This document shows positions 1 to 11,503 of a stretch of 50,664 nucleotides of DNA, piece after piece. Made by a program: the position numbers and the translations under genes. The notes below the pieces were generated by a model. It saw nothing but the letters and a program-made list of their open reading frames with translations. It made no database searches and was not told where the DNA came from. The stretch is taken from positions 445,264-495,927 of the forward strand of contig SZWC01000028.1 of NCBI GenBank assembly GCA_023375785.1, given 5' to 3'. The stretch is from Penium margaritaceum. Its lineage: Eukaryota; Streptophyta; Zygnematophyceae; Desmidiales; Peniaceae. Every line of letters begins with the position of its first letter. The stretch's first letter is position 1.

Positions 1-195
1 TGTGCTACCACAACTCTACCTTCGACCCTAAGCCGTGGGGGGGTAGGGGGGGTGTCATAATGCGGTCGCAAATCTGTCCTCCAGGTCGTCCACAAAACAT
101 CCCTCTAGGGGGGTGGGATGGAGTATTCCAGTGTTGGCATATACGCGTAACAAATAAACAAAAACCAACCTGGTGTGAAAGGGAGAAACCTTTGT
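1..195. other. Non-satellite flank at the left edge of the array
   Basis: This stretch does not align with any of the five monomer types. Satellite sequence becomes recognisable at about 196, in the middle of an E-type monomer (the part reading GGGAACAATGGGTTGGG). The flank is G-rich, with two runs of seven G at 37-43 and 46-52 separated by TA, and a further G6 and G3 pair near 105-114. I see no credible gene; short open frames here have no recognisable product. The first E monomer after the edge is unusually diverged, as expected for array-border monomers. It could instead be another insertion with satellite resuming to its left, outside the window. Confidence 0.6.
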
Positions 196-1962
196 GAGAG
201 GGGGGAACAATGGGTTGGGAACACCAAGTATCACATGGAAAGCACAAGGGGCTTCAATACGTTGGGGCAAGGTGTGGAGACCATGAATGATGACCAACCA
301 AGGTAGGCATATGTCACTGACCATGACCAAATAATGTCACTAAGTGTGCTGGACTTTGACGACTCATACGAGTCACAAATGGTCAGGGTGGAAGATAATG
401 GTTTGTGAATACTAGTTATATACTAGCAAGTACAAATACCTTCAATATGTTGTGGCACAATGTGGCTTCAATGCACAGTGACCAACCAAAGTATGCATAT
501 GTCACTAACCATGACCAACAAATTTCACTTAATGTAGTCAACGTTGAAAACACAGAACAGGAGTCACAAATGGTCAGAGGGGAAAACAATGGGTCGGGAA
601 CACTAGTTATCAACTAGCAAGTACAAAGACCTTCAACAAACAGTGGCACGGTATGGGTATCGTGCACAGTGACCAACCAAAGGATGCATACGTCACTGAC
701 TACGACCGAATAAGTCCACTATGTGTGGTCAACATTGACAACTCATAACACGAGTTGCAAATGGTCAGGGGAGAGACAATGGTTTGGTAGGCATATGTAT
801 TGGCAAGAAAGGACAAAAAACTTCAATGCGTAGTGGCACGGTGTGGCTAATATGCACACAAAACAAACAAACTAGGCATATGTCACTGATCATGACCACA
901 GAATTTCAATATGGGTGGTCAACGTTGACCAACCATATCACGAGTCACAAATGGTCAGGATAGGAAACAATGCTATGAGAATATTGGTTCTCAACTACCA
1001 AGTACAACGACCTTCAGCCAGTAGTAGCACGGTGTGGATACCATGCACAATGACCGACCAAAGTAGGCATATGTACTTCCGTTGGCCAAAGAAATCCGCT
1101 GTGTGTGGTCAACGTTGACAACTCATAATACGAGTCACAAATGGTCAAAGGGGGAAACAATGGTTTGGGAACATCATGTATCACATAGCAAGCACAAGGG
1201 GTTTCAATATGTTGTGGCCGGGTGTGGAGACCATGCAAGATGACCAACCAAAGTAGGCATATGTCACTGACCATGACCAAAAAATGTCACTATGTGTGGT
1301 AAACTTTGACAAATCACAACATGAGTCACAAATGGTCACGAGGGAAGGTAATGGTTTGTGAATACTAGTTATCTACTACCAAGTACAAATACCTTCAATA
1401 TGTAGTCGCACAATGTGGCTGCAATGCACAGTGACCAACCAAAGTATGCATATGTCACTAACCATGACGAACAAATTTTAATTTATGTGGTCAACGTGGA
1501 AAACGCATAACACCAGTCACAAATGGTCAGAGGGGAAAACCATGGATTGGAAAGCCTTTGTATTGGCTAGAAAGGACACAGAACTTCAATACGTAGTAGC
1601 ACAGTGTGGCTAATATGCACACCAAGCGATCAAACTATGCATATGTCACTGATCATGACCATAGAAGTTTAATATGGGTGGTCAACGTTGACCAACCATG
1701 ACACGGATCAAAAACGGTCAGGAGAGGAAACAATGCTATGAGAATATCGGTTCTCAAATACCAAGTACAGCGACCTTCAGTAGGTAGTAGCGTGGTGTGG
1801 CTACCATGCACAATGACCGACCAAAGTAGGCATATGTACTGCATTTGACCAAAGAAATCCTCTCTGTGTGGTCCACGTTGACAACTCATAATACGAGTCA
1901 CAAATGGTCAGAGGAGGAAAAAATGGTTTTGGAACACCAAGAATGACATAGCAAATACAAGG

Positions 1963-2403
1963 GGCTTCAATACGTTGTGGCAGGGTGTGGAGACCATGCA
2001 CGATGACCAACCAAAGTAGGCATATGTCACTGACCATGACCAATTAATGTCACTAAGTGTGGTACACATTGACAACTCACAACACGAGTCACTAATGGTC
2101 AGGGTGGAAGGTAATGGTTTGTGAATACTAGTTATCTACTAGCAAGTACAAATACCTTCAATATGTAGTGGCACAATGTGGCNGGCTTCAATACGTTGTG
2201 GCACGGTGTGGAGACCATGCACGATGACCAACCAAAGTAGGCATATGTCACTGACCATGACCAATTAATGTCACTAAGTGTGGTACACATTGACAACTCA
2301 CAACACGAGTCACTAATGGTCAGGGTGGAAGGTAATGGTTTGTGAATACTAGTTATCTACTAGCAAGTACAAATACCTTCAATGTGTAGTGGCACAATGT
2401 GGC
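1963..2403. repeat. 220-bp direct duplication split by a single N
   Basis: Positions 1963-2182 and 2184-2403 are the same 220 bp with only about two differences. They share private variants such as CCAATTAATG and TACACATTGAC. The right copy starts immediately after the N at 2183. Removing one copy restores an in-phase four-monomer HOR. This looks like two contigs overlapping at a scaffold join rather than a real duplication. Confidence 0.8.
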
Positions 2404-4727
2404 TTCAATGCACGGTGACCACTCAATGTATGCATATGTCACTGAATATGAAGAAAGAATTTCACTTCATGTGGTCGACGTTGAAACGCATCACACGAGT
2501 CACAAATGGTCAGATTGGAAAACAATGGATTGGGACCCTATGTATTGGCTATAAAGGACAAAGAACTTCAATACGTAGTGGCACGGTGTGGCTTATATGC
2601 ACACCAAAAAAAAAAACTAGGCACATGTCACTGATCATGACCAGAGAATTTAAATATGGGTGGTCAACGTTGACCAACCATGACACGGGTCACAAACGGT
2701 CAGTAGAGGAAACAATGCTATGAGAATATAGGTTCTCAACTACCAAGTACAACAACCATCAGTTAGTAGTAGCACGGTGTGGTTACCATGCATAATGATC
2801 GACCAAAGTAGGCATATGTACTGCCTTTGACCAAAGAAATCCGTTGTGTGTGGTCAACCTTGACAACTCAAAATACGAGTCACAAATGGTCAGAGGGGGG
2901 AACAATGGTTTGGGAACATCAAGTATCAGATAGCAAGCACAAGGTGCTTCAATACGTTGCAGCACGGTGTGGAGACCATGCACGATGACCAACCAAAGTA
3001 GGCATATGTCACTGACCATGACCAAGTAATGTCACCAAGTGTGGTAAACTTTGACAACTCACAGCACGAGTCACAAATGGTCAGGATGGAAGGTAATGGT
3101 TTGTGGATACTAGTTATCTACTAGCAAATACAAATACCTTCAATATGTACTGGCACAATGTGGCTTAAATGCACAGTGACCAACAAAAGTATGCATATGT
3201 CACTAACCATGACGAACTGATTCTACTTCATGTGGTCAACGTTGAAAACGCATGAACGAATCACAAATGGTCAGAGGAAAAAACAATGGATTGGGAAGCC
3301 TATGTATTGGCTGGACAGGACAAAGAACTTCAATACGTAGTGGCACGGTGTGGCTAAAATGCAACCCAAACAATCAAACTAGGCATATGTCACTGATCAT
3401 GACAAGATAACATCAATATGGGTGGTCAACATTGACCAACGAAAACACGGGTCACAGACGGTCAGGACTGGAAACAATGCTATGGAAATATCGGTGCTCA
3501 ACTACCAAGTACAACAACCTTCAGTCAGTAGTAGCACGTTGTAGCTACCATGCACAATGAACGATCAAATTAGGCATATGTACTACCTTTGACCAAAGAA
3601 ATCCGATGTGTGTGGTCCACGTTGACAACTCATAATACGAGTCACAAATGGTTACAGAGGGAAACAATGGTTTGGGAACAGGAAGTATCACATAGCAAGC
3701 AGAAGGGGCTTCAATACGTTGTGGCACAGTGTGGAGACCATGCACGATGACCAACCAAAGTAGGCATATGTCACTGACCATGATCAAATAATATCACTAA
3801 GTGTGGTAAACTTTGACTACTCACAACACGAGTCACAAATGGTCAGGGTGGAAGGTAATGGTTTGTGAATACTAGTTATCTACCACAACGTACAAATACC
3901 TTCAATATGTAGTGGCACGATGTGGCTTCAATGCACAGTGACCAACCAAAGTATGCGTATGTCACTGAACATGACGAACGAATTTCATTTCATGTGGTCG
4001 ACGTTGAAAACACATAACACCAGTCACAAATGGTCAGAGGGGAAAAAACTTTATTGGGAAGCCTATGTATTGGCTAGAAAGGACAACTAACTTCAATACT
4101 TAATGGCACAGTGTGGCTAATATGCACACCAAACAATCAAACTAGGCATATGTTCCTGATCATGGCCAGAGAATTTCAATATGGGTGGTCAACGTTGACC
4201 AACCATAACACGAGGAACAAACGGTCAGGAGAGGAAACAATGCTATGAGAATATCAGTTCTGAGCTACCAAAACAATGTCCTTCAGTCAATAGTAGCACA
4301 GTGTGGCTACCATGCACAATGACCATCCAAAGTAGGCATATGTACTGCCTTTGACCAAACAAATACGCTCTGTATGGTCCATGTTGACAGCTCATAATAC
4401 AAGTCACAAATGGTCTGAGGGGGAAACAATGGTTTGAGAAGACCACAAATCTCATAGCAAGAACAAGGGGCTTCAATACGTTGCGGCACGGTGTGGAGAC
4501 CATGCACGATGACCAACCAAAGTGGGCATATGTCAACGACCATCACAAATAATGTCATCAAGTGCGGTAAACTTTGAGAACTCACAGCACGAGTCACAAA
4601 TGGTCATGGTGGAAGGTAATGGTTTGTGGATACTAGTTATATACTAGAAAGTACAGATACGTTCAGTATGTGGTGGCACAATGTGGCTTCAATGCAAACT
4701 GACCAACCAAAGTATGCATATGTCACT

Positions 4728-4995
4728 AAACATTTAAAACGCATAACATGAGTCACAAATGGTTGAAGGGGAAACCAATGGGTTGGAAACACTGGGTGTC
4801 AACTAGGAAGTACAAATACATTGAACAAGCAGTGACACGCTAAGGCTAGCGTGCATAGTGACCAACCAAAACGATGCATACGTCATTGACTACGACCGAG
4901 TAAGTCCACTATCTGTGGTCAACATTAATAACTCATAACACGAGTTACAAATGGCAAGAGGGAGAGACAATGGTTTGGTAAGCCTATGTATGGTT
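4728..4995 (+). repeat. Rearranged HOR with A/B deletion and C/D fusion monomer
   Basis: Near 4728 an A monomer jumps from CACTAAACA straight to TTTAAAACGC, losing about 35 bp at the A/B border. Near 4989 a C monomer reading GAAGCCTATGTA continues as the D sequence TGGTTCTCAACTACC. The result is a single C/D hybrid monomer, so the unit has four monomers by a route different from the common B/C fusion. Confidence 0.75.
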
Positions 4996-6810
4996 CTCAA
5001 CTACCAAGTAGAAGGACCTTCAGTCAGTAGTAGCACGGTGTGGCTACCATGCACAATGACCGACCAAAGTAGGCATATGTACTGCCTTTGACCAAAGAAA
5101 TCCGCTGTGTGTGGTCAACGTTGACAACTCATAATACGAGTCACAAATGGTCAGAGGGGGAAACAACGGTTTGGGAACACCAAGTATCACATAGCAAGCA
5201 CAACGGGCTTCAGTACCTTGTGACACGGTGTGGAGACCATGCACGATGACCAACCAAAGTAGGCATATGTCACTGACCATGACCAAATATTGTCACTAAG
5301 TGTGGTAAACTTTGAGAACTCACAACACGAGTCACAAATGGTCAGAGTGGAAGGTAATGGTTTGTGAATACTAGTTATCTACTAGCAAGTACAAATACCT
5401 TCAATATGTAGTGGCACAATGTGGCTTCAATGCACAGTGACCAACCAACGTATGCCTATGTCACTGATCATGACCAAATAAATACACTTGATGTGGTCAA
5501 CCATGAGTTACAAATGGCCAGAGGGGAAAACAATGGATTGGGAAGCCTATGTATTGGGTAGAAAGGACAAAGAACTTCAATACGTAGTGGCACGGTGTGC
5601 CCAATATGCACACCAAACCATCAAACTAGGCATATGTCACTTATCATGACCAGATGATTTCAATATGCGTCGTCGACGTTGACCAACCATAACACGGGTC
5701 ACAAACGGTCAGGAGAGGAAACAATGCTATGAGAATATCATTTTTCAACTACCAAGTACAACGACCTTCAGTCAGTAGTAGCACGGTGTGGCTACCATGC
5801 ACAATGACCGACCAAAGTAGGCATATGTACTTCCTTTGACCAAAGAAATCCGCTATGTGTGGTCAACGTTGACAACTCATAATACGAGTCAAAAATGGTC
5901 AGAGGGGGGAACAATGGTTTGGGAACATCAAGTATCACATAGCAAGCACAAAGGGGCTTGAATACGTTGTGGCACGGTGTGGAGACCATGCACGATGACC
6001 AACCAAAGTAGGCATATGTCACTGACTATGACCAAATAATGTCAATACGTGTGGTAAACTTTGAGACCTCACAACACGACTCACAAATGGTCAGGGTGGA
6101 AATCAATGGTTTGTGAATACTATTTATCTACAAGCAAGTACAAATACATCCAACATGTAGTGGCACAAAATGGCTTCAATGCACACTGACCAACCAAAGT
6201 ATGCATATGTCACTACCGATGACGAACAAATTTTACTTCATGTGGTCAACGTTGAAAACGCATAACACAAGTCACAAATGGTCAGAGTGGAAAACAATGG
6301 ATTGGGAAGCCTATGTATTGGCTAGACAGGAAAAATAACTTCAATACGTAGTGGCACGCTTTGGCTAATATGAACAACAAACAATCAAACTAGGCATATG
6401 TCACTGATCATGACCAAAGAATTCAGTATGGGTGGTCAATGTTGACCAACCATAACACGGGTCACAAACAGTCAGGAGATGGAACAATGCTATGAGAATA
6501 TCGGTTCTCAACTACCAAGTACACCGACCTTCAGTCAGTAGGAGCACGGTGTGGCTACCATGCACAATGGCCGACAAAAGTAGGCATATGTACTGCCTTT
6601 TACCAAAGAAATCTGTTGTGTGTGGTCCACGTTGACAACTCATAATACGAGTCACAAATGGTCAGAGGTCGAGACAATGGTTTGGGAACACCACGAATCA
6701 CATAGCAAGCACAAGGGGCTTTAATACGTTGTGGCACGGTATGGAGACCATGCACGATGACCAACCAAAGTAGGCATATGTCACTGACCATGACCAAATA
6801 ATGTCACTAA

Positions 6811-9194
6811 GTGTGGTAAGCTTTGACAACTCACAATACGAGTCACAAATGGTCAGGGTGGAAGGTAACGGTTTGTTAATACTAGTTATCTACTAGCAAA
6901 TACAGATACCTTCAATGTTTAGTGGCACAAAATGGCTTCAATGCAGAGTGACCAACCAAAGTATGCATGTGTCACTGAACATGACGAAAGAATTTCACTT
7001 CATGTGGTCAACGTTGAAAACGCATAACACGAGTCACAAATGGTCAAAGGGGAAAACAATGGCTTGGGAACACTAGCTATCAACTAGGAAGTACAAAGAC
7101 CTTCAACAAGCATTGGCACGGTATGGCTAGCGTGCACAGTGACCAACCAAAGGATGCATACGTCACTGACTACGACGGAATAAGTCCACTATGTGTGGTC
7201 AACATGGACAACTCATAACACGAGTCACAAATGGTCAGAGGGAGAGACAATGGTTTGGGAAGCCTGTGTACTGACTAGAAAGGATAAAGAACTTCAATAC
7301 GTAGTGGGACAGTGTGGCTACTATNTATCAACTAGGAAGTACAAAGACCTTCAACAAGCATTGGCACGGTATGGCTAGCGTGCACAGTGACCAACCAAAG
7401 GATGCATACGTCACTGAGTACGACCGAATAAGTCCACTATGTGTGGTCAACATTGACAACTCATAACACGAGTCACAAATGGTCAGAGGGAGAGACAATG
7501 GTTTGGGAAGGCTATGTATTGACTGGAAAGGATAAAGAACTTCAATACATAGTGGGACAGTGTGGCTAATATGCACACCAAACAACCAAGCTAGGTCTAT
7601 GTCACTGATCATTACCACAGAATTTCAATGTGGGTGGTCAACGCTGACCAACCATAACACGAGTCAGAAATGGTCAGGACAGGAAACAATGCTATGGGAA
7701 TATCGGTTCTCAACTACCAAGTACAACACCATCAGTCAGTAGCAGCACGGTGTGGCTACCATGCACAATGACCGATAAAAGTAGGCATGTGTACTGCCTT
7801 TGACCACAGAAATCCGCTGTGTGTGGTCAACGTTGACAACTCATAATACGAGTCACAAATGGTCAGAGGGGGAAACAATGGTTTTGGAACACCAAGTATC
7901 ACATAGCAAGCACAAGGGGCTTCAATACGTTGTGGCACGGTGTGGAGACCATGCACAATGACCAACCAAAGTAGGCATATGTCACTGACCATGACCAAGT
8001 AATGTCACTAAGTGTGGTAAGCTTTGACAACTCACAACACGAGTCACAAATGGTCAGGGTGGAAGGTAATGGTTTGTGAGTACTAGTTATCTACTAGCAA
8101 GTACAAATTCCGTCAACATGTAGTGGCACAATGTGGCTTCAATGAACAGTGACGACCCAAAGTATGCATATGTCACTGACCACGACGAAAGAATTTCACT
8201 TCATGTCGTCAACGTTGAAAACGCATAACACGAGTCACAAATAGTTAGAGGGGAAAACAATGGGCTGGGAACACTATCTATCAACTAGGAAATACAAAGA
8301 CCTTCAACAAGCAGTGGCACGGTATGGCTAGCGTGCACAGTGACCAACCAAAGGATGCATATATCACTGACTACGACCGAATAAGTCCACTGTGTGTGGT
8401 CAACATCGACAACTCATAACACGAGTCACAAATGGTCAGAGGGATAGAAAATGGTTTAAGAAGCCTATGTATTGACTAGAAAGGACAAAGAACTTCAATA
8501 CGTAGTGGCACGGTGTGGCTTATATGCACACAAAAGAACCAAACTAGGCATATGTCACTGATCATGACCACATAATTTTAACATGGGTGGTCAACGTTGA
8601 CCAACCATAACACGACTCACAAACGGTCAGGATAGGAAACAATGCTATGGGAATATCGGTTCTCAACTACCAAGTTTAACGACCTTCATTCAGTAGTAGC
8701 ACGGTGTGGCTACCATGTACAATGACCGACCAAAGTAGGCATATGTACTGCTGTTGACCAAAGAAATCTTTTGTGTGAGGTCAACGCTGACAACTCATAA
8801 TACGAGTCACAAATGGTCAGAGGGGCAAACAATGGTTTGGGAACACCGAGTATCACATAGCAAGCACAAGGGGCTTCAATACGTTGTGGCACGGTGTGGA
8901 GACCATGCATGATGACCAACCAAAGTAGGCATATGTCACCGACCATGACCAAAAAATGTCACTAAGTGTGGTAATCATTGACAACTCACAACACAAGTCA
9001 CAAATGGTCAGGGTGGAATGTAATGGTTTGTGAATACTAGTTATCTACTAGCAAGTACAAATACCTTCAACATGTAGTGGCACAATGTGGCTTCAATGCA
9101 CAGTGACCAACCAAAGTATGCATATGTCACTGAACATGACGAAAGAATTTCACTTCACGTGGTCAACGTTGAAAACACATAACACGAGTCACTA
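6811..9194 (+). repeat. Satellite block 2: five-monomer HORs
   Basis: Five-monomer units with E monomers 953-954 bp apart, once the duplication around the N at 7325 is discounted. B monomers (AACACTAGYTATCAACTAGG) and C monomers (AAGCCTATGTATTGACTAG) are separate here, unlike in block 1. No gene is visible. Confidence 0.88.
7078..7572. repeat. 247-bp direct duplication split by a single N
   Basis: Positions 7078-7324 and 7326-7572 carry the same B-to-C stretch, including the rare variant CAAGCATTGGCACGG, with roughly eight differences. The right copy starts directly after the N at 7325. Without it the HOR length returns to about 953 bp. Most likely a scaffold join between overlapping or haplotype-different contigs. 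Confidence 0.75.
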
Positions 9195-9335
9195 AGGGTG
9201 ATACCGAGTCCAAAATCCCAAGTCTAGCTTTGGATCGGACTTGCGAGTCCAAGTCCAGTCTTGGACTTGGACTTGCAAGTCCGATTCGAGGACTCGCGAG
9301 TACAGGACTCGCGAAACCCTAAACCCTAGACCCTA
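9195..9335. other. Non-satellite filler with hairpin and telomere-like repeats
   Basis: About 141 bp unrelated to the satellite, rich in GAGTCC and GGACTTG words. It holds a near-perfect 46-bp inverted repeat and ends in telomere-type repeats. The satellite stretch just before it (about 9107-9193) is present again just after it (about 9337-9425), so the filler is flanked by a direct duplication of about 87 bp. At the right junction GACC is shared between the telomere-like end and the satellite. This is what end-joining repair with captured filler DNA would leave, but that is inference. Confidence 0.7.
9237..9282. repeat. 46-bp near-perfect palindrome
   Basis: The sequence from GGACTTGCGAGTCC to GGACTTGCAAGTCC is nearly identical to its own reverse complement; the few mismatches are mostly at the centre. 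A perfect 10-bp palindrome, ACTCGCGAGT, lies just downstream at 9292-9301. It could fold into a hairpin. Confidence 0.7.
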
Positions 9336-9339
9336 GACC
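9314..9339 (-). repeat. Interstitial plant-type telomere repeats (CCCTAAA)n, degenerate
   Basis: Two perfect AAACCCT units are followed by two degenerate CTAGACC-type units, about 26 bp in all. The perfect unit is the C-strand of the plant telomere repeat TTTAGGG. The tract joins the satellite directly at GACC. It is far too short to be a telomere, so it is an interstitial fragment. Confidence 0.75.
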
Positions 9340-9959
9340 AACCAAAGAATGCATATGTCACTGAACATGACGAAAGAATTCCACTTCATGTGGTCAAAGT
9401 TGAAAACGCATAACACGAGTCACAAATGGTCAGAGGGGAAAACAATGGATTGGGAACACTGGTTACCAACTAGGAAGTACAAAGACCTTCAACAAGCAGT
9501 GGCACGGTATGGCTAGCATGCACAGTGACCAACCAAAGGATGCATACGTCACTAACTACGACCAAGTAAGTCCACTATCTGTGGTCAACATTGACAACTC
9601 ATAACACGAGTCAAAAATGGTCAGAGGGAGAGAAAATGGTTTGGGAAGCCTATGTATTGACTAGAAAGGACAAATAACTTAAATACGTAGTGGCACAGTG
9701 TGGCTAATATGCACACCAGACAATCAAACTAGGCATATGTCACTGGTCATGACCAGAGAATTTCAATATGGGTGGTCAACGTTGACCAACCATAACACGA
9801 GTCACAAATGGTCAGGAGAGGAAACAATGCTGTGAGAATATCGGTTCCTAAACTCCCAAGTACAATGACCTTTAGTCAGTACTAGCGCGGTATGGCTACC
9901 ATGCACAATGACCGACCAAAGTAGGCATATTTACTGCCTTTGACCAAAGAAATCCGCTG
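9336..9959 (+). repeat. Satellite block 3, interrupted by the copia element
   Basis: Resumes in the second half of an A monomer, then B, C and nearly all of a D monomer up to AAATCCGCTG. The C and D monomers carry the four-monomer diagnostic bases (CAATCAAACTAGG, GACCAGAGAATTT, GGAGAGG, TGTGAGAATATC) although the unit itself keeps separate B and C monomers, so it looks recombinant. The D monomer continues in phase after the transposon at 14397. Confidence 0.85.
9955..9959. other. Target-site duplication, left copy (CGCTG)
   Basis: Five bases abutting the left LTR, matching the D-monomer consensus ATCCGCTGTGTGTGG. The partner at 14392-14396 is CACTG. The single G-to-A difference falls in a CpG, as expected of 5-methylcytosine deamination on the other strand. 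Confidence 0.85.
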
Positions 9960-10657
9960 TGTTGGACTGAGGGTGACTGTGCACCCTGGAGGGTCCCTAG
10001 CAGTGGCTGCTTCACACCACCAACTATTTTTGGAGAGACTGAAACTGTGGAGGCAACTGGTTCCAAGGATGGCAAAATCTGGTCAGAGATAGAGGCAATA
10101 GTTTTGTCCTCAGTTGGATGGGAATTATCGCTTGATCAAGGCTCACAAGCAGTGGCATTTGATAGCCACTGATCTAAGCTTTCCAGAACACCAAAGCATG
10201 CCAGATTTGGAACTTCCTAGCCGATTCTATGGCTTCTAGAGTGCTCCTTGGTAGGCTGTCCTTGTTCACCTAGGAAGGCATCCCTTCCCTCCTCTAGAAG
10301 TTTCTGTGCCTTCCTAGATTCCTCAGCTTGCTTCTAGTAGGAGGGAAGGTGTCCAGAAGACCAAGACACCTCTAGATGCCTTGCAGGACAAGTCACCCTT
10401 TATAGAAGGTGTGCCATCCTCCTGGACCCTCACCTGACCTTCTAGAAGCTTAAAGAGGAACTCTAGAGGTTGAGCTAGCTTCCTCGCATCTGTTTTCCAC
10501 CTCCCTTGAGGCAGGGCAGAATTTCATCTTGTGGGACTTGAGCCCGGGCCCCTGCCTCTAGAGGTGGACACCATTAACCACTAAGCCACTAAAGCTTGTC
10601 TTTTTGGTGTTCCTTTTTGGAGTCACTCCTGCCATGGTGAGGAGCATCATTCCAACA
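9960..10657 (-). repeat. 3' LTR of the copia element (left copy)
   Basis: 698 bp from TGTTGG to CCAACA, equal in length to the right copy and about 94% alike by eye. The element runs on the minus strand, so this is its 3' LTR. The position matching the TATA box of the other LTR reads GGCATTTGATAGCC (10155-10168) and no longer gives a good TATA box. The tRNA-like box pair and both heat-shock-like motifs are kept. Confidence 0.93.
10534..10588 (-). promoter_or_regulatory. tRNA-like internal Pol III promoter in the 3' LTR
   Basis: The same box A (10578-10588) and box B (10534-10544) with 44-nt spacing. Presence in both LTRs shows that the element carried it before inserting here; it is not a later SINE insertion into one LTR. 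Confidence 0.6.
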
Positions 10658-10660
10658 ATA

Positions 10661-10668
10661 TCCCCCTT
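10661..10668 (-). other. Polypurine tract
   Basis: On the minus strand AAGGGGGA lies three bases before the 3' LTR (which begins TGTTGG in element sense). Its position is right for plus-strand priming in reverse transcription. A second copy at 10956-10963 belongs to the duplication around the N at 10901. Confidence 0.75.
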
Positions 10669-10696
10669 GCGTATCACCCATGGCAGTCCCCCATAC

Positions 10697-10804
10697 TCAA
10701 CCTATAACTGAGGAGACTTTCTCCTCATGGGAGGCGAGCTTACATTTTATTGCTCCCTCCCACTCAGCCCCATCCTTCTTGTGCAGTGCCTCCTTGAGGC
10801 TCCT
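10697..10804 (-). pseudogene. Reverse transcriptase N-terminal stub
   Basis: On the minus strand RSLKEALHKKDGAEWEGAIK resembles the copia RT entry motif (P-x-EAL...D-A-x-x-W-x-x-A-M). It runs on for about 15 residues and stops at 10697-10699, some 30 bp from the polypurine tract. No RT palm motif (YVDD) or RNase H can exist in the space left. The body of RT and RNase H has been deleted, so the element needs another copy for mobility. A near-identical stub lies about 295 bp to the right in the duplicate, where a TGA interrupts the frame. Recognition rests on a short motif. Confidence 0.55.
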
Positions 10805-11058
10805 CTTGCGCGAACCAAGTCCAAATGCCCTTGTCGGCATCGTATCTTTTTGTCCTTCTTCGCACACGGCTGCTCGTGCGGGGCTGTTGAGGCGGTTGTT
10901 NGTGTTCCTTTTTGGAGTCACTCCTGCCATGGTGAGGAGCATCATTCCAACAATATCCCCCTTGCGTATCACCCATGGCAGTCCCCCATACTCAACCTAT
11001 AACTGAGGAGACTTTCTCCTCATGGGAGGCGAGCTTACATTTTATTGCTCCCTCCCAC

Positions 11059-11503
11059 TCAGCCCCATCCTTCTTGTGCAGTGCCTCCTTGAGGCTCCTC
11101 TTGCGCGAACCAAGTCCAAATTCCCTTGTCGGCATCGTATCTTTTTGTCCTTCTTCGCACACGGCTGCTCATGCGGGGCTGTTGAGGCGGTTGTTCTTGT
11201 TGCTGTCCCCTTTCGGCGCCAACCTCTCCAAGCGCCTGCTCCCCCTCTCTTGGAGACCTTGGAGACATCGGTCGATTCCCCGCCTCCACGTCCATCTCTG
11301 GTGCTTTGGATTCTTCATCTGAAGTGGCCGCAACAAATTCTGCCGGTCGCCCATCCCTCGGACGATCCTCTCCGGCTGGTGCTACTGCGAGGACGTTACC
11401 CTCATTCAGGTCCTCCGGCGTCTCCCCCTCAAGGAGTGGCATCAACTCCTCCCTCTTGGAGAGACCTGCCTCCTTGTCTGTCCAACGGTTTTTCTCGTCG
11501 ATT
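11059..11503 (-). pseudogene. copia integrase C-terminal tail and hinge
   Basis: After the frameshift near 11503 (one base too many or two too few between RDV and IDE), the pol frame continues as SIDEKNRWTDKEAGL, then a long acidic and Pro/Gly/Arg-rich linker, then RMSSRVRRRTKRYDADKG. Such low-complexity hinges with a basic end lie between integrase and reverse transcriptase in copia polyproteins. The frame ends at a TGA at 11059-11061. The first part of the RT region overlaps this in another frame. Confidence 0.75.

Larger units (their letters stand above)
196..6810 (+). repeat. Satellite block 1: mostly four-monomer HORs
   Basis: Tandem monomers of about 191 bp. The E-type monomers recur at spacings of about 950, 763, 983, 762, 762, 737, 749 and 762 bp. 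The first unit has five monomers and the rest have four. The 983-bp spacing is a 763-bp unit plus a 221-bp artefactual duplication at the N at 2183. The 737-bp unit has a deletion at the A/B border near 4728 and a C/D fusion near 4989. The 749-bp unit has a short deletion at the start of its B/C monomer near 5493. No gene is visible. Confidence 0.9.
10607..11195. repeat. 294-bp direct duplication split by a single N
   Basis: Positions 10607-10900 and 10902-11195 are the same 294 bp with about two differences (G/T in AAATGCCC versus AAATTCCC, and CTCGTGC versus CTCATGC). They cover the end of the 3' LTR, the polypurine tract, the RT stub and part of the hinge. The right copy starts directly after the N at 10901. 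A scaffold join is the likely cause; two mismatches suggest different haplotypes or element copies. Confidence 0.8.

Noticed and set aside
55..330. Many short open frames (60-115 codons) in both strands of the satellite as candidate genes
   Set aside because: They recur with the repeat, lack any recognisable domain, change amino acids freely and are often broken. They are by-products of the tandem repeat.
9314..9339. A chromosome end
   Set aside because: Only about four telomere-type units, two of them degenerate, with satellite continuing on both sides.
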